Origin: Bacteroidales bacterium UBA5206
GTDB lineage: Bacteria > Bacteroidota > Bacteroidia > Bacteroidales > Tenuifilaceae
Length of the DNA stretch: 12,643 bases
Direction of reading: 5' to 3'
Assembly: GCA_002412705.1 (NCBI GenBank)
Contig: DHVO01000197.1
Coordinates: 7,241 to 19,883, forward strand
In this document: piece after piece, positions 1 through 8,575 of the stretch
Layout of the letters: the number at the start of each line of letters is the position of its first letter
Position numbering within the stretch: the first letter of the stretch is position 1
Program-made: the position numbers and the translations under genes
Notes under the pieces: generated by a model
The model's input: only the letters and a program-made list of their open reading frames with translations
Database searches by the model: none
What the model was told of the DNA's origin: nothing

Positions 1-3000
1 CCAATTATTATCTTGTAAATCTCATCCTGTATTCTGGTTCTGATGTTCATTTCTACTAGTTTGTTATTGGCCGCATCGGGATAAACCCTGTTGGATAGAA
101 AAATGTAAACCAAATTGTACTCTGGATCAACCCAGACTAATGTGCCGGTAAACCCTGAGTGGCCAAAGCTTGATGGCGATGCGTATCGGCTCACTGGCGA
201 TGGTCTTTCTTCGCGAGTTTCTGGTTTATCAAAGCCTAATCCGCGTCTGTTCCCGTTGGTGCAGTTTGCACATGTGCTAAACGTTTTCATTGTTTCTGCC
301 GAGAAGTACTGCTCGTTTCCATATGTTCCAGCATTTAGGTAAAGCTGCATTAGCTTGGCCAAATCGTTGGCGTTGGAGAACAGTCCTGCGTGACCCGCAA
401 CTCCGCCTAGCATAGCCGCGGCAGGGTCGTGAACATAACCATGTACCAGCTGCTTGCGGAAAACGATATCGTTCTCGGTAGGAGCAATACGTTCCAACTC
501 AAATTTTTGTAATGGGTTAAAGCAGGTATAGTTCATTCCAAGCTGTTTGTAGAATAGCTCGCTCGAGAGCTCATCTAAGCCCTTGCTACCACCATTTTCG
601 GCAACACGCTGTAGGTAAAGGAAGCTTAGGTCGCTGTACTTGTACTTTCCTGGTTGGTTAAGTGGCGACGCATTCATCCAGCTGAACACGGTGTCTCTAA
701 TCCCTTCAACCACATACAAATCTTTTGCAATAACAGACGGAAAGTCGAAGCTATAGCTATTGCTGTAGTATTTTGGCGATGGAACAGAGTGCTTGTGTAG
801 GAACTGCTTGTCCGATATGGCTATAGAATATTTTACCGATAGGCTTTTACTCATTAAGCTATCGCCAGGAATTAAGGTTGTCATGGTTTTAATGTAGAAC
901 GGAATCCATGCTTGAAGTCCTGCTTGGTGTAAAAGGATATCGCGTATTTTTAGGTTGCTCTTGTTATTTGGCTCCTTAAACTTTATATGTGCGGCAAGGG
1001 GTTGGTCTAGGGTTAAACGCTTTTGGTCGGTAAACTTGATTATTACTGGTAGTGTTGCTGCAATTTTAGTAACAGAGGCAATGTCGTATAGGGTTCGGGT
1101 ATCAACAGGAATGGTGCTTGTATAGGTGTAGCCTCCAAAGGCTTTGTTGTAAATTACCTTGCCATCCTTTGCAACAAGTATCTGCATGCCAGGCGTTGCC
1201 ATTTTTGCAATGGCCTCATTTGCAATGGAATCAATTACATTGAATTTACTTGAGCTAATGCCCAGCTCCTCTGGTATTGTGTATTTTAGTCTTGTTTGCT
1301 TGGTTATTTGGTTTCCTATTCCAGCCGAGTAGGGAGTTGCTGCTGTTACAGGTAAGCTGCCGGCATTGGTTGTTCCTCCAAAAATTAGCTGTGCGGTTAG
1401 CTCCTGAGTAAGCGGACTGTTGTCGTACGATACTATAATGCCCTCAATGGCTCTCGTGTTAAATAGCTTAGAAAGGGCGTATGGTGTACCAAATAGCGAA
1501 ACAATCATTCGTTTTTGGTACGAGACGTCGAATAAAAAAGTGGCTAGTTTGGGGCTTATGCCAAAGTTTTTTGAGTAGCGATTGTCCAGTGAGTGAAGCC
1601 CAACAATAATAAGATTGTACGATTTTAGCGAAACGAGTAGGCTATCGAACTCCTCAATAGGTGCGTCGGGGTTAATGCTATAAGTATTGATTGGTGCGTA
1701 TAGCTCCATTTGCTCACGGAATGGATTACCCTTATCGTAGCCAACCTCAAGGTAAGCAATGTTGAGCGTATCTAGCCTTTTTATGGGCAGTGCATTGTTA
1801 TTATTGATAATGGTTAGTGCCTTTTCGGTAATGGTGCGCTTAAGAAGCAGCGACGATGGTTGGTTTAAATCGCTAACCAAATTTTGTGTGTCAATTGGCT
1901 TAAAGTGATTTAGCCCTACCATGTACTTTGCGTAAAGCACTTTTTTGCAGCGTCGGTTTATCTCCGATTCAGGAAAATCTCCTTTTTCAACGGCTGCAAC
2001 AATGGCGTCAATGGATTCTTTCACCTTTTCGGGAAAAACAAGAACATCGTTGCCTGCTTCCAACGCCATTAGGTTAAGCTTTATGGGTTTATAGTGTTCC
2101 GATACGCCCTTCATGTTCAGCGCATCGGTGTATATAAGGCCGTTGAAGCCCATGGTGTCAACTAGTAGTTTCTGCACTATTCCGTACGATAGGCTTGCTG
2201 CTAAATCCTGCGTTTTTTCAAGTGCGGGTATGTTTAGGTGAGAAACCATAACTCCCGAAACTCCCTTATCTATTAGCTTTTTAAAGGGGTATAGCTCAAT
2301 GCTGTCTAGGCGCTGCTTAGAGTGATTTACTAGCGGAAGGGTGTAGTGCGAATCGGCATCGGTGTCGCCATGCCCAGGGAAGTGCTTGGCGCAGGCAAGT
2401 ACGCCGTTATCCTGCATTCCAGCCATATAGGCCAGCCCTTTTTCTACGGTTTGCTCACGGTTCTCGCCAAAAGCACGGGTGTTAATTACAGGGTTTTGCG
2501 GATTTGAGTTTATATCAATAACAGGAGCAAAGTTAACGTGTACGCCTAATCGCTTAAGTTGGCGGGCAATATCAGCCCCCATTTGGTAAATAAGGCTGTT
2601 GTCGTTTATTGCGCCAAGCATCATTTGGCGAGGGTAGGAGAAAGTGCTATCCAAGCGCATACCTGGGCCCCACTCTGCATCCATCGATATAAGTAGCGGA
2701 ACCTTAGCGCTTTGTTGTAGCTTATTGGTAAGGTTTACCTGCCTTACTGGGCCTCCCTGAAAAAAGATTATCCCACCAACGCCCTCCTTGGTAACAAAGT
2801 TTGTTAGCTCATCGGTATGGACTTTGTCTTTATTGGTGTAACCTGCAACCATAAATAGCTGGGCAACCCTTTCGCGGAGGGTTAGCTTTGCAAAAACGGA
2901 GTCAACCCATTGGGTCGATCTGGTTGAATCGGTATTACTAATTAGGGGATTATGTGTTGATGCCGAAGCAGAAAGGAAACTTATTATCGATGCGCTTAGC

Positions 3001-3023
3001 GCAATAAACCTCTTAATATGCAT
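1..3023 (-). CDS. Exported GH3 beta-N-acetylhexosaminidase fused to a beta-lactamase-like serine hydrolase (3' end cut off)
   Basis: An open frame of 1007 codons without a stop begins at the ATG at 3023-3021 and leaves the window. It opens with a signal peptide (MHIKRFIALSASIISFLSAS, no lipobox cysteine), so the product is probably periplasmic. Residues about 40-400 form a NagZ-like GH3 domain. KHFPGHGDT lies at 213-221, followed by the D224-S225-H226 Asp-His dyad typical of NagZ acid/base catalysis. The nucleophile is Asp300 in YTDALNMKGV. Residues about 400-590 resemble the GH3 C-terminal domain. From about 600 a class C/esterase-type beta-lactamase domain follows, with S650-V-T-K653, the Tyr motif Y796-S-D and the third box H955-S-G. 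All catalytic residues of both domains are present. Family knowledge suggests it removes GlcNAc from muropeptides; the substrate of the second domain (peptide, amide or ester) is inferred and unknown. The fusion is common in Bacteroidota, at about 1000 residues, so only a few C-terminal residues should be missing. It has its own promoter and is transcribed away from the protease gene. Confidence 0.93.
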   Translation of the reverse strand, partial: MHIKRFIALSASIISFLSASASTHNPLISNTDSTRSTQWVDSVFAKLTLRERVAQLFMVAGYTNKDKVHTDELTNFVTKEGVGGIIFFQGGPVRQVNLTNKLQQSAKVPLLISMDAEWGPGMRLDSTFSYPRQMMLGAINDNSLIYQMGADIARQLKRLGVHVNFAPVIDINSNPQNPVINTRAFGENREQTVEKGLAYMAGMQDNGVLACAKHFPGHGDTDADSHYTLPLVNHSKQRLDSIELYPFKKLIDKGVSGVMVSHLNIPALEKTQDLAASLSYGIVQKLLVDTMGFNGLIYTDALNMKGVSEHYKPIKLNLMALEAGNDVLVFPEKVKESIDAIVAAVEKGDFPESEINRRCKKVLYAKYMVGLNHFKPIDTQNLVSDLNQPSSLLLKRTITEKALTIINNNNALPIKRLDTLNIAYLEVGYDKGNPFREQMELYAPINTYSINPDAPIEEFDSLLVSLKSYNLIIVGLHSLDNRYSKNFGISPKLATFLFDVSYQKRMIVSLFGTPYALSKLFNTRAIEGIIVSYDNSPLTQELTAQLIFGGTTNAGSLPVTAATPYSAGIGNQITKQTRLKYTIPEELGISSSKFNVIDSIANEAIAKMATPGMQILVAKDGKVIYNKAFGGYTYTSTIPVDTRTLYDIASVTKIAATLPVIIKFTDQKRLTLDQPLAAHIKFKEPNNKSNLKIRDILLHQAGLQAWIPFYIKTMTTLIPGDSLMSKSLSVKYSIAISDKQFLHKHSVPSPKYYSNSYSFDFPSVIAKDLYVVEGIRDTVFSWMNASPLNQPGKYKYSDLSFLYLQRVAENGGSKGLDELSSELFYKQLGMNYTCFNPLQKFELERIAPTENDIVFRKQLVHGYVHDPAAAMLGGVAGHAGLFSNANDLAKLMQLYLNAGTYGNEQYFSAETMKTFSTCANCTNGNRRGLGFDKPETREERPSPVSRYASPSSFGHSGFTGTLVWVDPEYNLVYIFLSNRVYPDAANNKLVEMNIRTRIQDEIYKIII

Positions 3024-3072
3024 AGTAATAATGTAAAAGTCGTTTTTTGCTTTTTGCTACAAGTAGCTTCTA

Positions 3073-3103
3073 CAAAACTATATCCAATAATGCTTTAAAC
3101 AAA
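3073..3103 (-). promoter_or_regulatory. Bacteroidota-type promoter for the GH3/beta-lactamase gene
   Basis: Read on the minus strand, TTTG (3103-3100) is followed after 19 nt by TAGTTTTG (3080-3073). This is an exact match to the -33 TTTG / -7 TAnnTTTG consensus of the Bacteroidota housekeeping sigma factor. Transcription should begin a few bases below 3073, giving a leader of roughly 45 nt before the ATG at 3023. The element pair is complete and correctly spaced, which makes it the best promoter in the window. Confidence 0.75.
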
Positions 3104-3314
3104 GGAGCTTTTTATGTTAAATTGCACTGATAAGAAAAAATGTGTACCAAAAGATTATACGAGGGAGGTACTTGCGGGTTAACCATTCTATTGCTTGTTA
3201 CTTGTACCCAGTCTCTCGTTACCCTTTAGAATTAAACTTCCTGCGTTGTACTTAGTCATATCACATATTCTGTAACGTAGTTTCCCCGTAATTAACCTAA
3301 TAAAATATCAACGT

Positions 3315-6300
3315 ATGAAAAAGTTGTCAAGGGTAATGCTTGCAGCTATCTTGCTACTATCCTGTGCGGTTTTTGTACAGGCACAAGAGGCTCGCTTGCT
3401 CAGATTTCCCACGGTTAGCGCCAATAGTGTAGTTTTTACCTATGCTGGCGATTTATACTCTGTTCCACTTGCTGGCGGAATGGCTCGTAAGCTCACAACC
3501 CACAATGGTTTCGAGATGTTTGCTAAGTTCTCGCCCGATGGCAAGACCATTGCCTTTACTGGCCAGTACGATGGGAACACAGAGGTATTTACCATTCCGG
3601 CCGAAGGCGGAATGCCCAAACGATTAACCACTACGGCTACCCTTGGGCGCGATGATGTATCGGATCGAATGGGGCCAAACAACATTGTTATGGCTTGGAC
3701 TCCCGATAGCAAATCGGTTATTTTCCGTTCTCGCAAGCAAACTTTCAACGATTTTGTGGGTCAGCTGTTTAAGGTTTCCGTTGACGGTGGAATGTCGGAG
3801 GAGCTACCGCTTATTTCTGGCGGTTTCTGCTCTTATTCGCCCGATGGAAAGCAGCTTGCATTTAATCGGGTTTTCCGCGAGTTTAGGACATGGAAGTACT
3901 ACAAAGGGGGGATGGCCGATGATATTTGGATTTTTGATTCGGAATCGAAACAGGTGAAGCAAATATTCGAGAACCCCGCACAGGACATTATGCCCATGTG
4001 GATTGGTAACGAGATTTTCTTTATATCCGACAGGGACAGAACCATGAACCTGTTTGCTTACAATGTAACCTCTGGTGCAGTTGAAAAGGTTACCGATTTT
4101 ACCGAGTACGATATTAAGTTTCCATCGTTTAATGGCAGCACCATTGTTTTTGAAAATGGTGGATTTATTTATAGGTTCGATGCTGCCTCGCGTAAGTTGT
4201 CTAAGATTGATATTAAAATTGCCGACGATAATAGCTTTGCTCGTCCCGAGTGGGTTGATGCAGCTAAACGTATCTTCTCATACGACCTTTCGCCCGATGG
4301 CGAGCGTGTAGTTTTCTCTGCCCGTGGCGATGTGTTTACCTTGCCTAGCTCTAAGGGTATCACCCGCAATATCACTGCATCGGCATGGGCGCACGACCGC
4401 TCTGCTACCTGGTCGCCAAACGGGAAGTATATTGCTTACCTGTCGGATATGAGTGGCGAGTACGAAATTTACATGCAGGCTCAGGATGGCTCTGATAAAC
4501 CCATTCAGCTAACCTCTGGCGCCGATACCTATAAGTATGGCATACAGTGGTCGCCCGATAGCAAAAAGGTGCTATGGACCGATCGCGCTGGTCGCCTTCA
4601 GTATGTTGATATCGATTCCCGTAAAGTTACCCTTGTGGAGAAAGGCGAGTTTGGGCTGATTTACAGCTTCGACTGGTCACCCGATAGCAAGTGGATTACC
4701 TTCTCGGCTAATGATGAGAATCGCGTTTCCGTTATCTACTTATATAATGTTGATACTAAGGCTAAGCATGCAGTAACCAACTACTGGTACTCCTCATCGG
4801 GCCCCGTTTTCTCAAACGATGGCAAATATCTTGTTTTCGAATCGGATCGCGATTTCGACCCAATTTATAGCCAAACCGAGTGGAACCATGCTTACCAAGC
4901 CATGAGCCGTTTGTACATGGTACTGCTTTCAAAGGATACCCCTTCTCCCTTTGCATTAGAGAATAACGAGGTAAAGGTTGATGAGGCAAAAGCCACTGCA
5001 CCTCAGGCCAAATCCGATAAAAAGGGTAAGGCCGACGCTCCTGCTGCAAAACCAGAAACATCTATTGTTAAGATTGATGTTGATGGTATTGCCGATAGAA
5101 TTGTTGCCCTTCCTGTTGATGTGGCTTACTACGGAAACTACGCTTGTGTTGATGGCAAGGTGTATTTCTCCCAATTTATACCAGAGCAGCGTAAGAGCGT
5201 GGCTAAGGTTTACGATTTGAACAAGAAAACCGAAACTGAGCTGGGCGAAGGGTTGCGTTTCCGCATATCGGCGTCGGGTAAAAAGATGCTAGTGGCAAAG
5301 GGTAGAAGCTATGCAGTTGTGGATTTACCCTCATCAAAGGTTAGCCTTGATAAGCCAATTGACCTGTCAAACATGAAGGTTTGGGTTGATTACTCAATGG
5401 AGTGGAAGCAAATATACGATGAGAGCTGGCGCCAAATGCGCGATTTCTTCTATGTGGAGAATATGCATGGGGTAGATTGGAAGGCTATGCACGCCAAGTA
5501 TAGCGTGCTTTTACCATACGTTAAGCATCGTGCCGATTTAACCTATATTATTGGTGAGCTTATTGGTGAGCTAAACGTAGGGCATGCTTACGTTAATAGT
5601 GGCGATATGCCAAGGCCAGAGCGCATTAATGTAGGTTTACTGGGTGCTAAGCTTAGCAAGCAGCAGAATGGCTACTTTAGAATAGACGATATTCTTCAGG
5701 GAGCATCGTGGAGCAAAACCCTACGTAGCCCTCTTCAAGCGGTTGGCGCAAATATTGCCGTTGGCGATTATATTCTTGCAGTTGATGGGCAAAACCTAAG
5801 TGCTACTGCCGATATTTACCAGCAGCTAATAGGAAAAGCAAATCAAACTGTGGAGCTGCTAGTAAACAGCAAGCCCGATTTGGCAGGTGCGCGTAAGGTG
5901 CTTGTAGAACCTATTGCCGACGAATCGCAGCTATACTACTACCGCTGGGTACAGGGCAACATTAAAAAGGTGAACGATGCCACAAATGGCGAGGTTGGCT
6001 ACATTCATATTCCCGATATGGGCGTTGATGGGCTAAACGAGTTTGTAAAGCATTTCTATCCTCAGCTTCAGAAAAAGGCATTAGTTATTGATGATAGGGG
6101 CAATGGTGGTGGAAACGTATCGCCAATGTTGCTAGAGCGTTTAGCACGCGAGCCCTATAGGGCAAATATGCGTCGCGGAAGCAACCTGTCGTCGCCTATC
6201 CCTGCACAAACCCACATAGGTCCCAAGGTGCTGCTTATTAATAACTACTCGGCATCCGACGGCGACTTGTTCCCATACGGTTTCCGTCAGCTTAAGTTGG

Positions 6301-6596
6301 GTCCAATTATTGGGGTTAGAACATGGGGTGGCATTGTGGGTATAAGCGGCTCGTTACCATTTGTTGATGGTGGCGATTTGCGTAAGCCCGAATTCACCAG
6401 CTATGGACTTGATTCTGGCGATTGGATTATTGAGGGGTATGGTGTAGATCCCGATATTCGTGTGGATAACGACCCTTACCGCGAGTACATGGGCATAGAC
6501 GATCAGCTAAACAAAGCTATTGAAGTTGCTCTTGAGCAGCTTAAAAATAGAAAATCATTGCCTCCAATTCCTGCTGCACCAGATAGGTCTAAGTAG
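3315..6596 (+). CDS. Exported tricorn-like S41 family serine protease
   Basis: This 1093-residue protein has the full tricorn-protease layout. An N-terminal signal peptide (MKKLSRVMLAAILLLSCAVFVQA) probably ends near residue 23. Beta-propeller PD40/WD40-like repeats follow up to about residue 550, with recurring SPDG/SPDSK motifs, the first at 73-76. A Lys/Ala/Pro-rich linker covers about 550-582. A further segment leads into a tricorn C1-like helical region (about 690-760), a PDZ domain (about 774-857) and the S41 catalytic core. Catalytic candidates are His757 (NVGHAYV), Ser981 (second serine of SASDGD) and Glu1040 (IEGYGVDPD), matching tricorn His746, Ser965 and Glu1023. Tricorn trims oligopeptides; here export implies turnover of periplasmic or imported peptides, which is inferred. 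Cys17 in LLSC resembles a poor lipobox, but hydrophobic residues continue past it, so ordinary signal peptidase I cleavage looks likelier. The ATG directly precedes the signal peptide; its leader is A-rich with no Shine-Dalgarno. No TAnnTTTG box was found upstream. The gene is monocistronic, closed by the terminator at 6652-6689. Confidence 0.93.
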   Translation: MKKLSRVMLAAILLLSCAVFVQAQEARLLRFPTVSANSVVFTYAGDLYSVPLAGGMARKLTTHNGFEMFAKFSPDGKTIAFTGQYDGNTEVFTIPAEGGMPKRLTTTATLGRDDVSDRMGPNNIVMAWTPDSKSVIFRSRKQTFNDFVGQLFKVSVDGGMSEELPLISGGFCSYSPDGKQLAFNRVFREFRTWKYYKGGMADDIWIFDSESKQVKQIFENPAQDIMPMWIGNEIFFISDRDRTMNLFAYNVTSGAVEKVTDFTEYDIKFPSFNGSTIVFENGGFIYRFDAASRKLSKIDIKIADDNSFARPEWVDAAKRIFSYDLSPDGERVVFSARGDVFTLPSSKGITRNITASAWAHDRSATWSPNGKYIAYLSDMSGEYEIYMQAQDGSDKPIQLTSGADTYKYGIQWSPDSKKVLWTDRAGRLQYVDIDSRKVTLVEKGEFGLIYSFDWSPDSKWITFSANDENRVSVIYLYNVDTKAKHAVTNYWYSSSGPVFSNDGKYLVFESDRDFDPIYSQTEWNHAYQAMSRLYMVLLSKDTPSPFALENNEVKVDEAKATAPQAKSDKKGKADAPAAKPETSIVKIDVDGIADRIVALPVDVAYYGNYACVDGKVYFSQFIPEQRKSVAKVYDLNKKTETELGEGLRFRISASGKKMLVAKGRSYAVVDLPSSKVSLDKPIDLSNMKVWVDYSMEWKQIYDESWRQMRDFFYVENMHGVDWKAMHAKYSVLLPYVKHRADLTYIIGELIGELNVGHAYVNSGDMPRPERINVGLLGAKLSKQQNGYFRIDDILQGASWSKTLRSPLQAVGANIAVGDYILAVDGQNLSATADIYQQLIGKANQTVELLVNSKPDLAGARKVLVEPIADESQLYYYRWVQGNIKKVNDATNGEVGYIHIPDMGVDGLNEFVKHFYPQLQKKALVIDDRGNGGGNVSPMLLERLAREPYRANMRRGSNLSSPIPAQTHIGPKVLLINNYSASDGDLFPYGFRQLKLGPIIGVRTWGGIVGISGSLPFVDGGDLRKPEFTSYGLDSGDWIIEGYGVDPDIRVDNDPYREYMGIDDQLNKAIEVALEQLKNRKSLPPIPAAPDRSK

Positions 6597-6651
6597 CTAC
6601 TTGGATTATTGGCAATAGCATTACATTTCCTACAATGGTTAGTTTAACGTA

Positions 6652-6689
6652 AAAAAGTTTGCCTCTTTGCACTAAGAGGCAAACTTTTT
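6652..6689 (+). terminator. Strong intrinsic terminator after the protease gene
   Basis: A perfect 16-bp inverted repeat (arms 6652-6667 and 6674-6689) encloses a 6-nt loop, TGCACT. The core is GTTTGCCTCTT/AAGAGGCAAAC, flanked by five A on the left and five T on the right, then GTTTT. It starts 55 bp after the protease stop codon. The A-run/T-run symmetry means it could also work in the reverse direction, although no minus-strand gene ends here. It separates the protease gene from the nucleotidase-queE unit. Confidence 0.88.
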
Positions 6690-6726
6690 GTTTTAAGTAC
6701 GACTTTACTATACCAAGCTAAATTAC

Positions 6727-6757
6727 TTTTCACGTCTAACCATTTGTGCTATTTTTG
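6727..6757 (+). promoter_or_regulatory. Promoter for the nucleotidase-queE unit
   Basis: TATTTTTG at 6750-6757 exactly matches the Bacteroidota -7 element TAnnTTTG. The -33 region is only approximate: TTTT at 6727-6730, 19 nt upstream, without the usual G. Transcription would start around 6761-6765. This lies downstream of the possible ATG at 6744, so that ATG could not be used from this promoter, which supports the ATG at 6780. The resulting leader is very short (about 15-20 nt) and A/C-rich. Confidence 0.65.
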
Positions 6758-6779
6758 CACCAACAAACACAACACCAAT

Positions 6780-8570
6780 ATGATCTCTTTTTTCCGGCGC
6801 ATAGCTTTATTCCTGTTACTCGTAGGTGTATCGGTTACACTGTTTGCACAGCAAACCGTAACAGTAAAAGTGCTTTCAACTAGCGATGTACACGGGGCTC
6901 TATTCCCCTTCGATTTTATAAATAACAGGCCAACGGATCATAGCTTGGCTCAGGTTTACACTTATGTAAAGCAGGAGCGGGCAAATGCAAACCAAAGCCT
7001 TGTACTGCTCGATAATGGCGATATACTCCAGGGACAACCCGCTGTTTACTACTCAAACTTTATCGATACGGTAAACCAGAACATTGTGCCATCAATTCTC
7101 AACTTTATGGGTTACAATGCAGCCTCGGTTGGGAATCACGATATTGAGGCTGGGCCTACAGTGTATAATAAGGTGCGTGCACAGTACAGCTTCCCTTGGC
7201 TTGGGGCAAATATTGTTAACGAGGAAACGGGTAAACCTTGGTTTAAACCATATACCATTGAGGAGCGTCAGGGAATTCGCATTGCAGTTCTTGGTTTAAC
7301 CACTCCTGGAATACCCAATTGGCTACCCAAAAACTTATGGGCAGGCATGCAGTTTACCGATATGATTGAGTCTGCCCGTTACTGGGTAGAGGTTATTAAA
7401 AAGGAAGAGAAACCTCACGTTATTATTGGTCTTTTCCACTCGGGTCACAATCCGTACTACGGCGATCAGAGCCCCGAAAAGCCGCTAAACGAGAATGCAT
7501 CGGTGCTAGTAGCGCAACAGGTACCCGGTTTCGATGTTATTTTTATTGGTCACGACCACGATAGGATGAACAAAAAGTTTGCTAACGTTGCTGGTGACTC
7601 TGTTCTTGTACTTGATCCAATGTCGGCAGCAAAGCTAATTGCCGAAGCTAAAATCACCGTTTCTCTTGATGCAAAGGGCAACATGATTGGCAAAAGGGTT
7701 GTAGGAAAACTGGTAGAAACACGCTCTTTTGTTCCCGATGCCGAGTTTGTATCAACCTTTGCTGATTTTTATAATCGTGTTAATGAGTTTGTTGATAGAC
7801 CTATAGGCCGATTTAACACCAGCGCAACCACTCGCGACGCTTACTTTGGCTCGTCGGCATTTGTCGATCTTATTCATAATGTTCAAATGGCGGTATCAGG
7901 TGCCGATATTTCGTTTGCTGCTCCGTTATCCTTCGACGTTACCATACCTACAGGTATGGTTTATGTTCGCGATATGTTTAAGCTTTACAAGTATGAAAAT
8001 CTTCTTTATACCATGAAGCTTACGGGTAAGGAGATTAAGGACTATCTTGAGTTCTCCTACTCGCTTTGGCTTAATACCATGTCTAGTCCCAAGGACAATT
8101 TAATCCTATTTAAGTATAAGCCCAATGGCGAACTTCTTTTGCAGCGCGATAACCGGGCATCGTTGCTAAACTCTTACTATGGGTTCGACTCTGCTGCTGG
8201 TATTAATTACACTGTTGATGTGAGCAAACCTGTTGGTGAGCGAATCAGCATTAAATCTATGGCCGATGGTTCTGCCTTCGACCTAAACAAGTTGTATGTT
8301 GTTGCGCTAAACTCCTATCGTGGAAATGGTGGAGGCGGTCATCTTTTTGCAAAGGGTGCGGGTTTAACCCCAGAGCAGGTAACTGAGAGGTTAATAGGCT
8401 CAACGGAGCTAGACCTACGCTACTACCTAATGAAGTGGATTGAGGTGCGAGAGGTTATTATTCCAAAACCGTTGAATAACTGGTCAATTGTTCCCACCAA
8501 TTGGGTTGAGGAGGCTAAGAAGCGCGATTACCAGTACATGTTTGGCTCATCAGAGTTTAATCTTGAGTAG
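6780..8570 (+). CDS. Exported 5'-nucleotidase / 2',3'-cyclic phosphodiesterase-like metallophosphatase (UshA/CpdB family)
   Basis: The 596-residue product starts with a signal peptide (MISFFRRIALFLLLVGVSVT, continuing to LFAQQ) and is probably periplasmic. An in-frame ATG at 6744 would add 12 residues ahead of the signal peptide and sits inside the promoter, so I chose 6780. The N-terminal calcineurin-like metallophosphoesterase domain has all metal-binding motifs: D36-V-H38, the NGDILQGQP block, G-N119-H-D121, H220-S-G-H223 and G-H258-D-H260. The C-terminal 5'-nucleotidase domain (about 340-560) includes the RDMFKLYKYEN segment and the glycine-rich NSYRGNGGGGH at 511-521. That glycine-rich motif resembles CpdB-type enzymes more than classical UshA. 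Known relatives remove phosphate from nucleotides or open cyclic nucleotides outside the cytoplasm, allowing nucleoside and phosphate uptake; the exact substrate here cannot be read from sequence. queE follows 5 bp after the stop, so the two are probably co-transcribed. Confidence 0.92.
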   Translation: MISFFRRIALFLLLVGVSVTLFAQQTVTVKVLSTSDVHGALFPFDFINNRPTDHSLAQVYTYVKQERANANQSLVLLDNGDILQGQPAVYYSNFIDTVNQNIVPSILNFMGYNAASVGNHDIEAGPTVYNKVRAQYSFPWLGANIVNEETGKPWFKPYTIEERQGIRIAVLGLTTPGIPNWLPKNLWAGMQFTDMIESARYWVEVIKKEEKPHVIIGLFHSGHNPYYGDQSPEKPLNENASVLVAQQVPGFDVIFIGHDHDRMNKKFANVAGDSVLVLDPMSAAKLIAEAKITVSLDAKGNMIGKRVVGKLVETRSFVPDAEFVSTFADFYNRVNEFVDRPIGRFNTSATTRDAYFGSSAFVDLIHNVQMAVSGADISFAAPLSFDVTIPTGMVYVRDMFKLYKYENLLYTMKLTGKEIKDYLEFSYSLWLNTMSSPKDNLILFKYKPNGELLLQRDNRASLLNSYYGFDSAAGINYTVDVSKPVGERISIKSMADGSAFDLNKLYVVALNSYRGNGGGGHLFAKGAGLTPEQVTERLIGSTELDLRYYLMKWIEVREVIIPKPLNNWSIVPTNWVEEAKKRDYQYMFGSSEFNLE

Positions 8571-8575
8571 TAAAA

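Noticed and set aside
115..342. A 75-codon plus-strand open frame near the left edge
   Set aside because: It lies antisense to the beta-lactamase domain of the minus-strand gene, which has clear catalytic motifs in this stretch; the plus-strand product has no recognisable features.
3177..3184. Eight-base palindrome GGTTAACC in the divergent region
   Set aside because: It is short, occurs once and has no second copy or clear relation to a promoter on the plus strand, so I cannot call it an operator.
3218..3277. CGTTAC and GTAACG as distant complementary hexamers upstream of the protease start
   Set aside because: Six base pairs separated by nearly 50 nt of A/T-rich sequence is expected by chance and forms no convincing riboswitch-like structure.
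4762..5174. Two overlapping minus-strand frames inside the protease gene
   Set aside because: They mirror codon composition of the tricorn-like gene, overlap each other, lack family motifs and interrupt a protein with continuous homology-type motifs.
6744..6779. Upstream ATG extension of the nucleotidase (12 extra residues)
   Set aside because: It overlaps the -7 promoter box and would place polar residues including two Cys before a well-formed signal peptide.
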